A DNA stretch of 64,000 nt, from NCBI RefSeq assembly GCF_003449015.1, contig NZ_QRGD01000007.1, positions 1-64,000 of the forward strand. Direction: 5' to 3'. The stretch's first letter is position 1; each line of letters begins with the position of its first letter. The notes beneath the pieces are model-generated. The model made no database searches and had not been told where the DNA came from. It saw nothing but the letters and a program-made list of their open reading frames with translations. Of this stretch, positions 21,949 to 31,589 are shown one piece after another. This DNA is from Aureibaculum luteum (GTDB lineage: Bacteria > Bacteroidota > Bacteroidia > Flavobacteriales > Flavobacteriaceae). A program made the position numbers and the translations under genes.

Positions 21949-22767
21949 TTATAGAGTATTTATGGTTTTTCTTATGGCTACTAGGTTGGTAAGTAATTTT
22001 TCCAAATGATCTAGATGTAACATATTAGCACCGTCTGATTTGGCATTAGCAGGATCAAAATGAGTTTCTAAAAATAATCCGTCAACCCCTGTGGCAATTC
22101 CAGCTCTAGCGATGGTTTCAATCATATCTGGTCTACCACCAGTTACACCTGAAGTCTGATTTGGTTGTTGTAAAGAATGGGTTACATCTAATATAGTGGT
22201 TCCAAATTGTTTCATTGTAGGAATTCCTCTAAAATCGACAATCATGTCTTGGTACCCAAACATAGTACCTCTATCGGTTATCATAACTTTTTCATTACCG
22301 CTATCAATCACTTTATTTACAGCATGTTTCATGCTTTCTGCACTCATAAATTGTCCTTTTTTCAAATTGACAACCTTACCCGTTTTTGCAGCAGCAACGA
22401 CTAAATCCGTTTGACGAACTAAAAATGCGGGAATTTGTAAGACATCAACATATTGAGCGGCGAGATAAGCATCACCACTTTCATGTATATCAGTTACTGT
22501 AGGCACTCCAAAAGTTTTACTTACTTTTTGAAGTATTTTTAAGGCTTTTTCATCTCCAATTCCACTAAAACTATCTACTTTAGAACGGTTAGCCTTTTTA
22601 AAACTACCTTTAAAAATAAAGGGAATTTCTAGCTTATCTGTTACTGAAATAATTTTTTCAGCTATTCGTAAAGCCATCTCTTCGCCCTCAATGGCACATG
22701 GCCCAGCCAATAGAAAAAAGTTATTACTATTTGTATGTTTAATATTGGGAATAACAGAAATATCCAT
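21949..22767 (-). CDS. kdsA: 3-deoxy-8-phosphooctulonate synthase
   Basis: The 272-residue cytosolic enzyme condenses phosphoenolpyruvate with arabinose 5-phosphate to give KDO-8-phosphate for lipopolysaccharide. The family core is visible: LLAGPCAIEGEEMALRIAEKI, FKGSFKKANRSKVDSFSGIG, DILQIPAFL-like VDVLQIPAFLVRQTDL, KKGQFMSAESM, and THSLQQPNQTSGVTGGRP with FLETHFDPANAKSDG. The length is normal. The gene is first in a pair with the outer membrane protein 21080-21934. Confidence 0.95.
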   Translation of the reverse strand: MDISVIPNIKHTNSNNFFLLAGPCAIEGEEMALRIAEKIISVTDKLEIPFIFKGSFKKANRSKVDSFSGIGDEKALKILQKVSKTFGVPTVTDIHESGDAYLAAQYVDVLQIPAFLVRQTDLVVAAAKTGKVVNLKKGQFMSAESMKHAVNKVIDSGNEKVMITDRGTMFGYQDMIVDFRGIPTMKQFGTTILDVTHSLQQPNQTSGVTGGRPDMIETIARAGIATGVDGLFLETHFDPANAKSDGANMLHLDHLEKLLTNLVAIRKTINTL

Positions 22768-22955
22768 GCGTTAAAATTTATTGCAAAAGTACAATATTTT
22801 ACGCTTTTCTTAACATGAGAAATAGTAAATGAAAATTACTTTTGTCAATTGAGTTAATGATAAAATGTTATGAGATAAAATGCGTTATTAAAGTGTTATA
22901 TTTTACCATTTGAATAAAGTTTATCAAAATTAAAGACAAATAAGCATAAAAATAC

Positions 22956-25592
22956 ATGAAAAAACTATTTAAAATATTAGGGATACTTTTAGTTGTTCTA
23001 ATAGCTGCAGTAATTATTATTCCCATTGTTTTTGAAGGAAAAATTATAGAATTGGTAAAGAAAACAGCCAACAATAATTTGAATGCTACGTTAGATTTTG
23101 AAGATGCTGATTTAAGTATTTGGAGTAGTTTTCCGAGTGCTGAAGTTTCTTTAAACAATACTTCATTGGTAAATAATTCTCCTTTTGAAGGGGACACTTT
23201 ATTTAAAGCAAAATCAATTAATTTAAAATTACCAATAGGCCAGTTGTTTAAAAGTAATTCTGATATTAGCATTACTACATTTGCAATAGATGGTGCAAAA
23301 TTAGCGGTTAAAATTGATGAAAATGGAAATGCTAATTATGATATTGCAAAAGAAAGTGAAACAGAAACAACTTCAACTACTGAGTCAGATCCTTTACAGT
23401 TGCAATTAGAGGGGTATAGTATTACCAATAGTGAAATTTCCTATACAGATGCATCGAGTAAAATGTCGTTTTCATTAAAAGAGTTTAACCATAAAGGAGA
23501 AGGGAATTTATCAGCAGCAACTTCTAAATTAGATACAAAAACGGATGGATTAATTTCATTTGAACTGGATAGTGTTGCTTATTTTAACAACAATAAAATT
23601 GATTTACAAGCTTTAATTGGTATTGATTTAAACGAAAATAAATTCAGTTTTTTAGAAAACAAGGCTTTAATTAATCAATTGCCTCTAGTTTTTGATGGGT
23701 TTGTTAAAATTAATGATAACAACCAAGAAGTAGCTATCAATTTTAAAACGCCATCATCAGATTTTAAGAACTTTTTGGCGTTAATACCTGAGGTGTATTC
23801 TAAAAATATTGAAGGGGTTACTACAACAGGTAATTTTGACGTTACTGGTAATTTTGAGGGTGTGGTTGACGACACTCATATACCGAAGTTTAATATCATA
23901 ATTAATTCGGATAATGCTTCTTTTAAGTATCCTGATTTGCCAAAATCATTGGAAAACATTAACATAAATACAAAGATTGCTAATGAAACAGGTTTGGTAA
24001 AAGATACCTATGTAACTATTGATACGCTATCTTTTCGTATAGACAAAGAGGTGTTTAATGCGTCTGCTAAATTATCAGAAGTAACAGAAAACATGAAGGT
24101 TAAAGCTCATTTGGATGGAAAAATAAACTTGGCAAATTTAGAAAAGGTATATCCTGCGGAAGCTGTAAAAGATTTGAAAGGGAATTTATCTATAAATGCC
24201 AATACTGCATTTGACATGAATTCTATTGAAAAAGGAAATTATGAAAACACGAGAACTTCAGGTACTTTTTCATTGCAGAATTTTGAATATGTATCGGCAG
24301 AGCTTAGTGATAAATTAATAATTGATAAAACCTCATTAACGTTAAATCCCAAATCTGTAAAGCTAAATAGTTTTGATGCTAAATTGGGAAAAACAGACAT
24401 TCAAGCAACCGGTAGTATAGATAATTTAATTGGTTTTTTCTTTAATAAAGAAGACATGGAAGGCCGTTTTTCTTTGAACTCTAATACTTTTTCGGTGAAT
24501 GATTTTATGGTAGCTGAGGTAAATGAAAAAGAAGGAGAAAAGAATAAAGAAACCCCAATTGCAGCAACTGAGAGTATTAAAATACCCTCTTTTTTAAACT
24601 GTACTATTGATGCGAAAGCAAATACGGTATTGTATGATAACCTAACATTGAAAAATGTGTCAGGTACGTTGATAATCAAAGATCAAACAGCGACGTTAAA
24701 AAACATGAAATCCAATCTTTTTAATGGTATCATTGGTTTTGATGGAAATGTGTCTACGAAGTCAGCAACTCCTACTTTTGCAATGAATTTGGACATGAAA
24801 AGTTTAAATATTGATGAATCTTTTAAACAATTGAGTTTGTTAGAAGCATTGGCACCAATTGCCAACATAATTCAAGGAAAATTAAATACAAATATTAGCC
24901 TTTCAGGGTTTTTAAATAATGATTTTACACCCAATTTGAGCACTTTGTCTGGTAAGGCTGCTGCGGAGTTGTTAAGTTCAAAGCTTTCATCAGAAAACTC
25001 TCCATTAATACAGAAATTAGAAGACCAACTCACCTTTTTAGACGCTAAAAAATTGAATTTAGATGATCTAAAAACAGCTTTATCGTTTAAAGATGGTAAA
25101 GTAGAGGTGCATCCTTTTTCTATTAATTATGAAGATATTAAAATTGACATCAGTGGTGGTCATGGTTTTGATAATACATTAGGTTATAAAGCGGTTGTAA
25201 ATGTGCCAGCGAAGTATTTAGGGACTGATGTAACAAAACTTTTAGCACAATTAAAAGAAGAAGACAGTGAGAACATTAAAATACCGGTTAATGCTATAAT
25301 TTCAGGTAGTTTTAAAAACCCTACGGTAAAAACGGATATGAAATCAGCAGTGACTGATTTAACAAAGCAATTGGTGGCAAAACAAAAAGATAAATTGATT
25401 GAGAAAGGAAAAGATAAGGTTGGCGATGCATTAAAAGATTTACTTGGCGGTAAAGAAAAAGCTAAAGATTCAACAGCTGTTTCTACTGATTCAGTAGCGA
25501 AACCTACACCGAAACCTACAGTTGAAGACGTAGCGAAAGATGCATTAAAAAATCTTTTTGGAAAGAAAAAGAAGAAGGATACGGTAAACTAA
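22956..25592 (+). CDS. AsmA-family inner-membrane protein
   Basis: The 878-residue protein has an N-terminal membrane anchor (LFKILGILLVVLIAAVIIIPIVF, residues 4-26). A long periplasmic beta-rich domain follows, with repeated strand patterns and an AsmA-like start (ATLDFEDADLSIWSSFPSAEVSLNN). The C-terminus is a highly charged Lys-rich tail with helices (LVAKQKDKLIEKGKDKV and DALKNLFGKKKKKD). AsmA-like proteins belong to the repeating-beta-groove family, implicated in lipid transport to the outer membrane. The full length is typical of Flavobacteriia versions. Confidence 0.88.
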   Translation: MKKLFKILGILLVVLIAAVIIIPIVFEGKIIELVKKTANNNLNATLDFEDADLSIWSSFPSAEVSLNNTSLVNNSPFEGDTLFKAKSINLKLPIGQLFKSNSDISITTFAIDGAKLAVKIDENGNANYDIAKESETETTSTTESDPLQLQLEGYSITNSEISYTDASSKMSFSLKEFNHKGEGNLSAATSKLDTKTDGLISFELDSVAYFNNNKIDLQALIGIDLNENKFSFLENKALINQLPLVFDGFVKINDNNQEVAINFKTPSSDFKNFLALIPEVYSKNIEGVTTTGNFDVTGNFEGVVDDTHIPKFNIIINSDNASFKYPDLPKSLENININTKIANETGLVKDTYVTIDTLSFRIDKEVFNASAKLSEVTENMKVKAHLDGKINLANLEKVYPAEAVKDLKGNLSINANTAFDMNSIEKGNYENTRTSGTFSLQNFEYVSAELSDKLIIDKTSLTLNPKSVKLNSFDAKLGKTDIQATGSIDNLIGFFFNKEDMEGRFSLNSNTFSVNDFMVAEVNEKEGEKNKETPIAATESIKIPSFLNCTIDAKANTVLYDNLTLKNVSGTLIIKDQTATLKNMKSNLFNGIIGFDGNVSTKSATPTFAMNLDMKSLNIDESFKQLSLLEALAPIANIIQGKLNTNISLSGFLNNDFTPNLSTLSGKAAAELLSSKLSSENSPLIQKLEDQLTFLDAKKLNLDDLKTALSFKDGKVEVHPFSINYEDIKIDISGGHGFDNTLGYKAVVNVPAKYLGTDVTKLLAQLKEEDSENIKIPVNAIISGSFKNPTVKTDMKSAVTDLTKQLVAKQKDKLIEKGKDKVGDALKDLLGGKEKAKDSTAVSTDSVAKPTPKPTVEDVAKDALKNLFGKKKKKDTVN

Positions 25593-25634
25593 TTGCTAAA
25601 AGTGCCTTTCCTTGGGGGAGGTTAGGAGGGGATT

Positions 25635-26528
25635 CTACTTCGTAAGACTTCTAAATAAACTTTCTAAATCTTGATTTTTTATAGAAGATTGCAGTAGTTT
25701 TAATCCATTATCATGAGCAAAGTCGAAAATAGCAGGACGCATGTCTTTACTAGTGTTAAAAGTAAGTTTCCAGATGTTATCATGGATATTTTCAATAGTT
25801 TTCAATTTCGGAATTTGATTGATTAATTGAGGCTCAACACGTAAATCAAATTCAACTTCAATAACTTGTTCTTTATCAGACTTAAGTTCATTCAGTTTTT
25901 TATCAGTTACAATTTGTCCTTTATTAATAATAATTACCCGGTCGCAAACGGCTTCAACTTCTTGCATAATATGCGTTGAAAACAATACCGTTTTTGTTTT
26001 GCCAATTTCTTTAATTAATCCTCTTATTTCAACCAGTTGATTAGGATCTAACCCTGTAGTTGGCTCATCTAAAATTAGCACTTCAGGGTCATGTAATAAT
26101 GCAGCTGCCAAACCTACACGTTGACGATAACCTTTAGACAATTGACTAATTTTTTTATGAGCTTCAGGTGTTAAACCAACTTGCTCAATTACCTCTTGAA
26201 TTCTTGATTTAGAAATAGTATGTATAGAAGCATTAAACTGTATGTATTCTTTTACATACATGTCTAAATACAACGGATTATGTTCTGGTAAATACCCAAC
26301 AGACTGTTTTACTGACATGGGTTCAGTTGCTACGTTATGTCCGTTTACAAGAACTACCCCATCAGAAGCATTGATGTAGGTAGTAATAATCTTCATCATG
26401 GTAGATTTACCAGCACCATTAGGTCCTAAAAAACCTACAATTTCACCAGAGTTTATTTTAAAACTAATACCGTCTAAGGCTTTTTGTGCTCCGTAAGTTT
26501 TGCTAATGTTTTGTACTTCTATTGACAT
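25635..26528 (-). CDS. gldA: Gliding-motility ABC transporter ATP-binding protein GldA
   Basis: The 297-residue ATPase has Walker A GPNGAGKST (about 35-43), a signature region LSKGYRQRVGLA, Walker B VLILDEPTTGLDPNQ and the H-loop STHIMQEVE. The C-terminal extension of about 80 residues is typical of GldA, which with GldF and GldG forms an ABC exporter linked to gliding motility in Flavobacteriia. GldF and GldG are not in the window, as is usual because gldA is often unlinked. The gene diverges from an alpha/beta hydrolase, with a 73-bp gap. Confidence 0.9.
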   Translation of the reverse strand: MSIEVQNISKTYGAQKALDGISFKINSGEIVGFLGPNGAGKSTMMKIITTYINASDGVVLVNGHNVATEPMSVKQSVGYLPEHNPLYLDMYVKEYIQFNASIHTISKSRIQEVIEQVGLTPEAHKKISQLSKGYRQRVGLAAALLHDPEVLILDEPTTGLDPNQLVEIRGLIKEIGKTKTVLFSTHIMQEVEAVCDRVIIINKGQIVTDKKLNELKSDKEQVIEVEFDLRVEPQLINQIPKLKTIENIHDNIWKLTFNTSKDMRPAIFDFAHDNGLKLLQSSIKNQDLESLFRSLTK

Positions 26529-26601
26529 AGATGATTGTTTAGTTTACAAAGAAACAAATCTTTTCTAAAATTTCGATACTTTTGAACCAATTGCTTTAAG
26601 A

Positions 26602-27477
26602 ATGAATGAAATAGTTAAATATATTTACAAAAAACAGTCTCTAATCTTATCAATGTTGTTATTGATAATGTTAAGTTCTTGCTTTACCTTTAAGGTTAGT
26701 GATAGAAAAATTGAAAATATATTTAGAAAAGAAAATCTAAAGGCTAGAATTTATTACGAAGATTATAGCGGAAAAAGAGTCCGGTTTATTGCGAGTAAAA
26801 CAATTGATAAATCGTTACCAACCATTATATTTATTCATGGTGCACCTGGAGCTGGTAAAGATTATTTTAAATATGTAACAGATATCGATCTTAATAAAAA
26901 AGCTAATTTAATAACGGTTGATCGCTTGGGGTATGGGTATTCTGATTATGGAAAGGCGGAAACTTCAATCACATCACAAGCTGAAAGTATTTATACAATT
27001 ATTGAAAACGAGCAACTTGATGATGTAATATTAGTAAGCTGGTCTTATGGAGTGGCAATTGCTGGAAAAATGAATTATTTACATCCAACTATTTCTAATA
27101 ATTTAATGGTTGCTGGTGCAGTTTCTCCAAAAGATGAAAAGTTCTTTGCATTAGGTAAACTGGCACATTGGAAAGCGACACGGTGGCTTTTTTCAAAGGC
27201 TTTGAGAGTTTCAGACCGCGAAAAATGGACACATGTTGACGAATTAACTAAAATGTCAGAAGATTGGCAACATATTAAAACACCAATTACGTACTATCAC
27301 GGCAAAAAAGATAAAATTGTACCTTATGTAAATATGGAGTTTATAATATCAAAAGTGCCAAATGAGTTTCTCGATACAGTTTCGGTAAAAAATGCCAATC
27401 ATTTTATTTTGTTTAAAAATTACGATCTGATAAAAAGAAAGTTACTAAAGGTTTTAGATAATCCTATAACTCAATAA
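26602..27477 (+). CDS. Alpha/beta hydrolase, probable lipoprotein
   Basis: The 291-residue product has an N-terminal hydrophobic segment with LMLLIMLSSC-like lipobox LLIMLSSC (Cys about 27), so it is probably lipid-anchored. The alpha/beta hydrolase fold shows FIHGAPGAGKDYF (oxyanion loop), then VSWSYGVAIA as the nucleophile elbow, GKKDKIVP (Asp) and NANHFILF (His). The elbow reads S-W-S-Y-G instead of G-x-S-x-G. A TACTTTTG -7-like box lies at 26577-26584, 17 bp before the start. The substrate is unknown. Confidence 0.85.
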   Translation: MNEIVKYIYKKQSLILSMLLLIMLSSCFTFKVSDRKIENIFRKENLKARIYYEDYSGKRVRFIASKTIDKSLPTIIFIHGAPGAGKDYFKYVTDIDLNKKANLITVDRLGYGYSDYGKAETSITSQAESIYTIIENEQLDDVILVSWSYGVAIAGKMNYLHPTISNNLMVAGAVSPKDEKFFALGKLAHWKATRWLFSKALRVSDREKWTHVDELTKMSEDWQHIKTPITYYHGKKDKIVPYVNMEFIISKVPNEFLDTVSVKNANHFILFKNYDLIKRKLLKVLDNPITQ

Positions 27478-27581
27478 TTTTGAAATCATCTTCGTTAGCG
27501 TTCATTATCGAAAAAGTCATTTTAAATAGAGTAAATGAGTAATGTCAGATATGTAAAGTGTTTTTAAAATCTAAATAATTT

Positions 27582-28547
27582 TTAATCTTGTGGAATAAAA
27601 TTTATTTCAGAAGTACTTGTCGCAACATTTATAATAGCGTCATAAATATAATCACAAACTTTTTTTTCACCTAGATAGTTAATTAAATCGGCAGTATCTT
27701 CAGGAGTATGGTACTGAGGATGCCCGCCAGTATGTAGTCCGATTACAGATATTTGTTTTTTATAAAATGAAACGTGATCTGAGCCACCAACAGACCCTGC
27801 ATTAACAACTGGAGATAAATCGTGCTTTGGACCTAATTTTTTCATTAATTCCATACCGCCGTCAAATGTTCCCGCACCACCCATATAAATTTGTTTTTGC
27901 TCATTTAGTCTGCCAACCATATCCATATTTATCATTAATTTGATTTGATTTAAGGGAACAATGGGATTGTTAACGAAATACTTACTGCCCAACAACCCTT
28001 GTTCTTCAGCACCAAAAGCAATCAATATCACACTTCGCTTTAGTGTATCTTTATGAGCAGCAATTTTTTCACCTATTTCCAAAAGGGCTGCAGTTCCACT
28101 GGCATTATCATCAGCACCGTGATAGACTACTCCAACTTTTTCAGACTTTGACGAAGGTCCATCTCCAAGGCCTAAATGATCATAATGTGCCCCAAGAACC
28201 ACATATTCGTTTTTAAGTTTAGGGTCTGACCCTTCAATAATACCAATTACATTCCAAGTTTTTACTTCTGGTTTTTTTGGCTCATCCTTTTTGACTCTTA
28301 GTTGAGCCATAAACGTTTGTTTGTAGCTGCCTTTTAATGGTTTTACTCCAGACTGTTTGTATTGTTTTTTAATATAACTAACCACTTTTTTATTAGTCCT
28401 TTCACCAGGATATCGACCTACATTCTTATCTGAAGTTAAAAAATTAATATGCTTTTTCAGTTCGTTTACCGTAACATTTTTTTGAGAATGAGCTACTTGT
28501 AAAAAAAGAAAAAGTAGTATGAAGCAGGGGGTTAATTTCTTAAACAT
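27582..28547 (-). CDS. M28-family secreted aminopeptidase
   Basis: About 321 residues from Met at 28547 (MFKKLTPCFILLFLFLQ), which begins a good signal peptide; the ORF extends 19 codons further upstream to 28604. The M28 zinc-peptidase core has the metal ligands in VVLGAHYDHLG (His), HGADDNASGTAALLEI (Asp), AFGAEEQGLLGS (Glu-Glu), INMDMVGR (Asp) and QYHTPEDT (His). All expected ligands are present. It is probably a periplasmic or secreted metallo-aminopeptidase that releases amino acids. It converges on the alpha/beta hydrolase gene. Confidence 0.88.
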   Translation of the reverse strand: MFKKLTPCFILLFLFLQVAHSQKNVTVNELKKHINFLTSDKNVGRYPGERTNKKVVSYIKKQYKQSGVKPLKGSYKQTFMAQLRVKKDEPKKPEVKTWNVIGIIEGSDPKLKNEYVVLGAHYDHLGLGDGPSSKSEKVGVVYHGADDNASGTAALLEIGEKIAAHKDTLKRSVILIAFGAEEQGLLGSKYFVNNPIVPLNQIKLMINMDMVGRLNEQKQIYMGGAGTFDGGMELMKKLGPKHDLSPVVNAGSVGGSDHVSFYKKQISVIGLHTGGHPQYHTPEDTADLINYLGEKKVCDYIYDAIINVATSTSEINFIPQD

Positions 28548-28895
28548 TTCGATTATAATTATGGTTTCCTTTGATTCTAAATAAATTAGAAATTGCAAAA
28601 ACAAAGGTCGGGAATTTTTTTATTTGTTTTCCAATAATTGAACTAATATGCTCCAATCATGTAAAAATATTTTTTTTGATTTATTACTACCAACAGTGTA
28701 GATAGTTATTCAAAGTTGTGAAGGGTGTTTCGATAAATTATCTTCTTTTCTAATTTTTTATTGTCTAAGTTAATTTTTGGTTTATCGATTTTTTAAATCC
28801 TCTTATCCTGATTATTTAGAAACTAATGAATAGTGTAACTTTATGCCTAATTGTCAGCCAAAATAAATTGGCTCGATTTTAGTCAATAAGGTAGC
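28548..28895. other. Intergenic region, nothing recognisable
   Basis: About 348 bp separate the divergent M28 peptidase and ABC exporter genes. The region is A+T-rich with T-tracts. TAACTTTA near 28836 resembles a -7 element for the exporter, but no -33 element is clear. I see no RNA gene or repeat. Confidence 0.4.
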
Positions 28896-30635
28896 ATGAG
28901 TAAAAAAGAGAAAGTATCGTTTGCATGGGCGTTTAAAGAATTTATTTGGCCGAGAAGAAAAATTGTATCCATTGGATTAATATTAATTATTTTGAAGAGT
29001 TTGGCGGGGTTGGTTATTCCGCTTCAGACCAAAACATTAATTGATGATGTTGTTCCGAATAAAGATATGAGTGGGTTATACACCCTTATAATTATCGTAG
29101 TGGGTGCATTATTAATTCAAGCAGTAACCTCTTTTTCATTAACAAGATTGTTAAGTGTAGAAGCTCAACATTTAATATCATTATTACGAGCAAAAGTGCA
29201 ACGTAAATTATTAAAATTACCCATAAATTTCTTCGATAATAATAAATCTGGAGCCTTGGTTTCTCGCGTTATGACGGATGTAGAAGGTGTTCGAAACCTG
29301 GTAGGAACAGGGTTGGTGCAGCTTATAGGTGGTTCAATAACAGCCATATTATCCTTTGTGTGGTTACTTAAAATAAATGCCACAATGACATTAGTCGTGT
29401 TGGTACCTGTGCTGATTTTTGCAGTTGTTATGCTGAAAGCTTTTGGTGTAATTCGTCCAATTTTTAAAGCACGTGGAAAAATAAATGCTGAGGTAACGGG
29501 TCGCCTTACAGAAACGCTTAACGGAGTTCGAGTCATCAAAGGATTTAATGCTGAAGAGCAAGAGAATAAAACCTTTGAAGAAGGGGTTGATAAATTATTT
29601 CAAAATGTAAAAAAGAGCTTGACTGCTACAGCTATAATTACAAGTTCATCTACATTTCTAATTGGATTAGCATCTGCTGGAATCATGGGGTTAGGTGGTT
29701 ATTATATAATGGGCGGCTCAATGACATTGGGTGATTTTGTTCAGTTTACCTTATTGTTAGGGTTTATGGTTGCACCTATAGTTCAGATGAGTAATATTGG
29801 AAGTCAACTTACCGAAGCCATGGCGGGTTTAGACCGTACACAAGAGTTGATGAATATGACCGAAGAAGATAACCCGGAAAAGAGAACAATTGTTTTAGAG
29901 GATATAAAAGGAGATATCATTTTTGACAATGTTTCTTTTAGTTATGAAGAAAACAAGGAGGTATTACATAACATTTCTTTGAAAGCTTCTTCTGGAAGCG
30001 TTACCGCATTGGTGGGTTCTTCAGGCTCAGGTAAAAGTACCATTGCAGGATTAGCAGCCACATTTTTAAATCCTGTTGAAGGAAAAATAACACTTGATGG
30101 TAAGGATTTAGCTAAGGTAAATCTTAATAGTTTTAGAAAGCATTTAGCTGTGGTTTTACAGGATGATTTTTTATACGAAGGCACTATAAGAGAAAATATA
30201 TTATTCCCTAGGCCAGATGCTACCGAAGAAGAATTATTAGCCGCGGTTAAAGGAGCTTATGTAAATGAATTTACCGATCGATTTGATGATGGCTTAGAAA
30301 CCGTAATTGGCGAAAGAGGAGTGAAATTATCAGGTGGTCAACGCCAGCGAATTTCAATTGCTAGGGCCTTATTGGCAAATCCGAAAGTTATTATTTTAGA
30401 TGAAGCAACTTCTAATTTGGATACCGAAAGTGAATCGTACATTCAAAAAAGTTTGGGGGTTTTAATGCAAGACCGAACTACTTTTGTAATTGCTCATAGG
30501 TTAAGTACCATTCAAAAAGCAGATCAAATTTTAGTTATTGAAGATGGTAATATTGTAGAACAAGGCAAACACGACGAGCTTATCGCCAAAAAAGGTAGAT
30601 ATTTTGATTTATATACTTATCAAAGTAGGATATAG
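28896..30635 (+). CDS. ABC exporter with fused membrane and ATPase domains
   Basis: The 579-residue half-transporter has an ABC_membrane domain with six TM helices (about residues 20-310). The nucleotide-binding domain follows: Walker A GSSGSGKST, Q-loop VVLQDDF, signature LSGGQRQRISIARALL, Walker B VIILDEATSNLD and H-loop AHRLSTIQ. It would work as a homodimer. Such type IV exporters move lipids, peptides or drugs, with MsbA-like flippases included; the substrate cannot be told. It is convergent with the ECF sigma factor gene, with a 10-bp gap. Confidence 0.92.
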   Translation: MSKKEKVSFAWAFKEFIWPRRKIVSIGLILIILKSLAGLVIPLQTKTLIDDVVPNKDMSGLYTLIIIVVGALLIQAVTSFSLTRLLSVEAQHLISLLRAKVQRKLLKLPINFFDNNKSGALVSRVMTDVEGVRNLVGTGLVQLIGGSITAILSFVWLLKINATMTLVVLVPVLIFAVVMLKAFGVIRPIFKARGKINAEVTGRLTETLNGVRVIKGFNAEEQENKTFEEGVDKLFQNVKKSLTATAIITSSSTFLIGLASAGIMGLGGYYIMGGSMTLGDFVQFTLLLGFMVAPIVQMSNIGSQLTEAMAGLDRTQELMNMTEEDNPEKRTIVLEDIKGDIIFDNVSFSYEENKEVLHNISLKASSGSVTALVGSSGSGKSTIAGLAATFLNPVEGKITLDGKDLAKVNLNSFRKHLAVVLQDDFLYEGTIRENILFPRPDATEEELLAAVKGAYVNEFTDRFDDGLETVIGERGVKLSGGQRQRISIARALLANPKVIILDEATSNLDTESESYIQKSLGVLMQDRTTFVIAHRLSTIQKADQILVIEDGNIVEQGKHDELIAKKGRYFDLYTYQSRI

Positions 30636-30645
30636 GTCAAAAAAA

Positions 30646-31242
30646 TTAAGATGTTTTTTTATTAGGAAAAAGTAAGAACAATATACTACTTGTTTTTTCA
30701 CCAATTTTTTCTCTAATGATACAATAGGCTTTTGAAATATGAGCTTCCACTGTTTTTATGGAGATGTCTAAATATTCAGATATCTCCATATTTGTAAGAC
30801 CATCTTCCTTGCTTAATAGAAAAACTTTTTTACATTTTTTCGGTAAGTTTTGAATTTCTTGGGTTACAATTGATATTAATGTATTAATTGATTTCTCATC
30901 CGTTTCTTCTATCACCTCGTTTAAGGCTTGAGCATATTTATTTTCTAAATCTTTGGTGGATTGATTCTTCCAATATTGCCTAATAAACTCATTATAAGTA
31001 GCAGTATATAAAAAATTTTTAATGGAAAGTTTTGAATCGAGTTTATCTCTAAAAATCCAAACATTTAAAAAAACATTTTGCAAAACGTCTTTTGCAAGCG
31101 GTTTATTATTTGTGAGCGAAAAAGCATAGATGAACAACTTTTTATGAAATTTTTCAATTAAATGAGAATAGGCTTTCTCATCTCCTTGCTTAAGAGATTC
31201 AATTAAAAATGTATTATTTTCAAAATTAGTATTCAAATTCAT
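30646..31242 (-). CDS. ECF-type RNA polymerase sigma factor
   Basis: The 198-residue sigma factor has region 2 (SHLIEKFHKKLFIYAFSLTNNKPLAKDVLQN is the span; its core is AKDVLQNVFLNVW) and region 4 with a helix-turn-helix (LTNMEISEYLDISIKTVEAHI). It has the size and pattern of Bacteroides-type ECF sigma factors that are held by FecR-type anti-sigma factors. The divergent fecR, susC and susD genes follow the usual arrangement for TonB-dependent cell-surface signalling. The probable target is the susC promoter, by analogy. Confidence 0.92.
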   Translation of the reverse strand: MNLNTNFENNTFLIESLKQGDEKAYSHLIEKFHKKLFIYAFSLTNNKPLAKDVLQNVFLNVWIFRDKLDSKLSIKNFLYTATYNEFIRQYWKNQSTKDLENKYAQALNEVIEETDEKSINTLISIVTQEIQNLPKKCKKVFLLSKEDGLTNMEISEYLDISIKTVEAHISKAYCIIREKIGEKTSSILFLLFPNKKTS

Positions 31243-31589
31243 AAATAAGATTAGTCACTCAAATGTATAAAACATTAAATATTTTGTTTTTCAAAAACAT
31301 CTAAAAAAACGAAGTGAAATTAGTTAATACCAATGGTTTTAAATTCTGAATTTAGATTCTGTAAAAATTAATCAATCCCTTATAATTACTAATAGTCTGA
31401 AAAGATATAATAATCAAAATTCGTAATAAAAAATAATGAAATATTTTGGCATTATTAAAAACGATATCGTAAAATAATTATTCAAAAATAGTGATTTCAT
31501 TTTTTTAATCTTATAATCGTTAAAAAAAAGTTAAAAAAACATAGGGTATTTAAAATGGGGTGGTTAATTATATTAACTAACTTATCCAA
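31243..31589. promoter_or_regulatory. Divergent sigma/fecR control region
   Basis: These 347 bp are A+T-rich and separate the two start codons. A region with TATATTAACTAACTT precedes fecR, but no consensus TAnnTTTG box is convincing on either strand. No repeat or RNA gene is visible. Confidence 0.4.
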
